A DNA stretch of 64,000 bases from Lethocerus indicus (Eukaryota; Arthropoda; Insecta; Hemiptera; Belostomatidae), in NCBI GenBank assembly GCA_019843655.1, contig JACDQD010000010.1:6865637-6929636 (forward strand). The letters run 5' to 3'. A program made the translations under genes and the position numbers. This document shows positions 60,618 through 64,000 of the stretch, piece after piece (position 1 is the first letter of the stretch; every line of letters starts with the position of its first letter). The notes under the pieces are model-generated. The model did not search any database, was not told the DNA's origin, and was given only the letters and a program-made list of their open reading frames with translations.

Positions 60618-62011
60618 TTGTCCAGCAGGCGGGTATATTAAATGAAGTAATTATAAAATAATTTCTATTGGTCTCTTTACACTTGTTCAGGAAAAAACTA
60701 CGGATTCTTAATTCTTAATTATTAAGCATTAATGTTTTATTAAATATTAAGAACGGTACGAAGCTAAAACAATCGTGAAACGAGAAATATTAAAAATGCC
60801 AGGCTACAGAGGAATGAGAGCGGGACATTTCAGGATGATCTATTCCGGCTAAATTTTACTGGGACAACCTATTTATTTATAATATCATCCATCGAAACTT
60901 TTCCTTCTGCTTTCTACACTTCAGATCTTCTTCAGAGGATACCGGCCGTCGAATTACAGGGGGAAAGTCCCTCCAATAGTCGCCAAATGCCAACTCGGTA
61001 TTTTCAGCGCTGCAACAGAAGAGACGAAATCGGAAACAGTGATTGATGACGGATTTTCTTTCTTTTCCAAAGCACAATGAGGGGCCTGATTGGCACTGGA
61101 CGCTTTCTCCGCAAATATATAAATAGGCTTTTCTCTTCTGTAATTACGCTACTGTCGAGCAAATACGCAATTGGGAGAGATTGCATCATGACTGTAGACA
61201 GGCGTTCGTAACAGTGATGATATTCCAAACGCTACATGATTTCGTCCGCAGCGACGATATCAATTCACAAGTCTCGCAGATAAAATAAAATTGAGAGAAA
61301 CCCGCTATGATACGAAAAAAAAAATTGAAAAAAAACCTGAAAACTCATTAAAGCGTTTTCTGTAGTTAGCGTCAGTGTTGGACTGGAAATAATCTGCGTG
61401 CGGGGATCTCGCCCCGCTAATTGGGAGTACGGGGCTCTCCGTCGTACCCCTGAGGACGGATATCGGTATCCTGACCGTCGGTAGGGGGGTAACGAGCCCT
61501 CTAGCAGTTGAAGGGAACGGAAAGAAAACAAGAACAGGAGTTCAGGCGGGGCAAATAAGTCCTTCCGGACCGCCCAAGACCCCGGGACTTTTAATTGCCA
61601 GCGGGGAGTTCATTTATTAGAAGTTGGACTGCAGTTGTAATTCTCGTGGAATTAATGCGAGAACAAAATTGAAGAAAGAAAGAATGGAGGACTCGGGGAG
61701 AGAGAAACGAATGTTTTAATCAACGTAATTCAACACGAAAGCAATTAAAACTCTGTGTGTGTCCCCCGTCGAAACGCAGATATCACGTTTTTGCGTCGTC
61801 TCTTCTCTGTCCCTTCCCTTTATATTTAACTTACGTAATATTGACCGAGGTCCTGGCCACGTTCTCCGGCTTCAAATCGGACAACGCTCCAGCCGTTGGG
61901 CTCTGCAACTTCTCTATTTGTACGGATAAATCTATTATAACCTATAGAAAATCTATTTTCGGATACGAGTTTCGTATCGAAAGTTAAAAGAAAATCAAAA
62001 CATGATAACGT
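60618..62011. other. No gene recognised
   Basis: Mixed composition. GCGGGG/CCCCGC hairpin-like GC tracts lie near 61400. The minus frame 61826-62269 runs antisense into the Jockey insertion and is a shadow. Confidence 0.5.
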
Positions 62012-62584
62012 AATTAATTTTCCTCCCCATACCCGACTGAAAAGAACAGATCTAAATCGCAAATTTGGACTGTTGAGACCTCTTTTTAAAAGGACATCAA
62101 AACTTACAATAGTCAACAAACTGACATTATATAAAGCCGTACTAAAACCGACATGGACATACGGAATAGAACTATGGGGTTCCGCCGAGAAATCCAACAT
62201 CGCTCGCATCCAAACATTCCAGTCAAAAGTCCTTCGTACCATCCTTCGGTTTCTAACCGAACAATCCATAATGAACCCAACATACCGACAGTCGACGAAG
62301 TCGCAAAATCACGCTTCCTTAAATTCCACTCCCGCCTCTCTCCACATCCAAATCCACTCTTTCAGTCCCTTTCCTCTTCTACCCATCCATTATCCTCCCC
62401 GCGTCGGCTTAAACGCCACTGGTCTAGAGACTTTCTCTAGGCCGGATACAGGTCAAAAGTACCATCACTGGATGGCGTCTTTATCGAGCGAAACATGTCA
62501 AACTAGTCAAACAAACCGCCATTGTACCTATAACTAGCTATAGTTGATTGTACAATAAATAAAGTTTAAAAAAATTAATTTTCC
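62012..62584 (+). mobile_element. 5'-truncated Jockey-clade LINE insertion with 12-bp target duplication, copy 2
   Basis: AATTAATTTTCC at 62012-62023 is repeated at 62573-62584. The insert (about 549 bp) starts at TCCCCATACCCGACT. It ends with a short 3' UTR, AATAAATAAAG, and an A-rich tail. It encodes only the region after the reverse-transcriptase palm. The N-terminal endonuclease and catalytic RT core are missing, so it cannot move by itself. The perfect 12-bp duplication suggests a fairly recent insertion. Confidence 0.85.
62073..62537 (+). pseudogene. Jockey-type reverse-transcriptase C-terminal region
   Basis: Visible motifs in order: S-K-L-T-I-V-N-K-L-T-L-Y-K-A-V-L-K-P, W-T-Y-G-I-E-L-W-G-S-A, then I-Q-T-F-Q-S-K-V-L-R-T-I. 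These are the standard thumb/connection motifs of Jockey elements. A frameshift follows: the next motifs, N-I-P-T-V-D-E-V-A-K-S-R-F-L-K-F-H-S-R-L and H-P-N-P-L, continue in another frame (to about 62440). The open frame continues as non-homologous residues to 62537. A pseudogene in two frames. Confidence 0.8.
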
Positions 62585-62988
62585 GTCAATCAACTGAGTG
62601 AAGGCAACTTCAATAGTTTTATAGTTCAACAATACTTCTACTAGAAGACTTGCCTAAGAACCTGACAGAGAAGCCTGAAGTTGGAAATTTCGTATCCTCC
62701 ACTTATGGGTCTTATTAATCAACGTCTACAAAATGAAATGTGTTGAAAAGTCATTAAATGAGGTTAGTTCCATTGGCCGTCGCGGCGGGCGCATGACACC
62801 GTGTTGCGGACGTGATAAGAAGCCCCCCTCCACCACCACTGATACCACTGAACCATTGTCCCCCCTCTCCGTTCGAGTCCTCCCCCAGGGACTCAGTCTT
62901 GGCTTACTTCCAGTTGGAATCAGAGCCGCAGTTATGAGCTGCGGTTACCGACACCATTAGTGTCCCGCGGCTTCCACTTCTTCCCCAG
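62585..62988. other. No gene recognised
   Basis: The plus frame 62733-62960 (75 codons) is low-complexity and unrecognised. CCGCAG…CTGCGG (about 62925-62943) is a short hairpin. Confidence 0.5.
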
Positions 62989-63026
62989 GCTGTTGGGTGG
63001 GACCACAGAGGAGTAGTGTCACTCGG
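62989..63026 (+). other. Candidate 38-nt microexon
   Basis: CTTCCACTTCTTCCCCAG ends at 62988 (good acceptor). 38 nt later CACTCGG|GTGAGTAG is a near-ideal donor (GT at 63027). One frame stays open (A-V-G-W-D-H-R-G-V-V-S-L). Based on splice motifs only. Confidence 0.25.
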
Positions 63027-64000
63027 GTGAGTAGAATGGCATATTATAAGAAAATACGGTCAATAAATCGTAGTTAAAAACTCAAAACCGGCCTCCCATT
63101 CTTAGGATTTTGTCTAGGGGAATTCACCTAAAGTTGGTCCGAAATTGGAAGAAAATTAATTTCTCAAAAAAAATTCTCGAAAGAAATTTATATTCTGAGA
63201 TTTTATGATCTCTTTACAAAACACAGATTTAATATGATCTACACACTATTACAAGTTGTACGATTCCTTATTCTTCAAATATATATTTTTGAGATCTGAG
63301 AAAATCGCTCAATGTACCCTATTTAGGTACTCACTCAACCCATACTTTTTTCTTCAGACTTCGCAAGATTTATTGAGAATATTAATCAAGGGAAGAATTT
63401 TTTTAAGCTGGAATTTTGATTCCAAAAGAAGTTTCCTCGGCCAGATATCGGATCAGTTGTTTCCATTATCAGAAGCTCAATTTGATTCGAACCACAATAA
63501 ATACTGAGTTTTTAAGTTCGACATAGTGATATATCTGCATGAGAGTAGGAATATTATGTCCTTTTTAAATATGTGACTCCGAATGGAAAAATGATCCATT
63601 ACTCATTTTTTGAGTACACGTTGGAGGATGACAAAAGTGAAAGCCGACATATTATGAAGTTCCGATGTTTTAAAGGGACTGTTTAGATTATTTTTTTTTG
63701 TGTTACTCTTTTCGAGTTTTATCAACCCATGGTTGTTTTAAAAACAGCAATGGGGATTTGGAAAAATAATTTCGGTTCTGACAATGTCCAATTGTATTCG
63801 GATCTAAGGCTCCGAGCAAATTAGAAACGTGGCCGAAAAATCGGTGGCGAAAGCGTAACAATATGGTATTTTACTATATGGATGGGAACTGGATCATGAC
63901 GGTTCTCAGATTTCTTCTGCGCTATTAGGATCTTAGAACGCGCCGATTCATGGGTTTATTTAAAAATAGTTTTACAAATTTCCAGTTTGAAATCAGTATC
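63027..64000. other. No gene recognised
   Basis: AT-rich to the window edge; one 83-codon plus frame (63256-63507) has no recognisable motif. Confidence 0.5.

Noticed and set aside
1..64000. CRISPR arrays, operons, bacterial promoters
   Set aside because: The repeats present are gapless tandem units or transposons; nothing points to a prokaryotic origin.

Overview
This window looks like non-coding, repeat-rich nuclear DNA from a large animal genome, most likely an arthropod. Long stretches are free of recognisable genes. No open frame exceeds 174 codons and none shows a host protein domain I recognise. CpG dinucleotides are not visibly depleted. The mobile elements are Jockey-clade LINE fragments, a mariner deletion derivative, a TTAA/CCCT (piggyBac-type) MITE, a TA-flanked MITE and a foldback family. 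I cannot name the species. Bacterial features (operons, ribosome binding sites, CRISPR) are absent.

Layout. 1-300: edge of a 70-bp satellite. 1.6-2.2 kb: a weak exon candidate and a TTAA MITE. 10.3-16.3 kb: two foldback retroelements, a mariner remnant and two Jockey RT fragments. 21.5 kb: a 314-bp MITE with perfect 17-bp inverted ends. 24.8-30.5 kb: degraded copies of the foldback family and a dispersed repeat pair. 31.36-32.30 kb: five copies of a ~190-bp tandem unit, abutting a GC-rich, ATG-free segment that ends in a strong splice donor (possible promoter plus 5' UTR exon). 33-37 kb: microsatellites. 39.7-40.0 kb: a degraded foldback copy. 49.2-49.75 kb: a 166-bp inverted duplication differing at two positions. 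51.8-52.3 and 56.4-56.6 kb: two foldback copies with clear target-site duplications. 57.4 kb: second TTAA MITE. 58.3-58.5 kb: the best coding candidate, a short start-codon exon with strong GC3. 62.0-62.6 kb: a 5'-truncated Jockey insertion with a 12-bp target-site duplication.

The most striking signal is the foldback family, seen at about 17 sites. Its best copies carry a conserved core of about 37 nt that can be read as a hammerhead-ribozyme-like fold: GCTA/TAGC stem I, CTGAAGA, a GGC/GCC stem-loop, GAA, the self-complementary ACCGGT, and a C at the cleavage position. The copies have inverted arms, target-site duplications of 9, 12 and 13 bp, and uneven truncation. Together these suggest a short retrotransposed element, perhaps related to Penelope-like elements or retrozymes, in which hammerheads are known. 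The core is non-canonical (one extra U beside stem II; stem III can form only in a dimer), so activity is a hypothesis.

If host genes are present, they are represented only by isolated candidate exons and splice signals within long introns or intergenic DNA. RNA-seq or comparison with related genomes is needed to place them.
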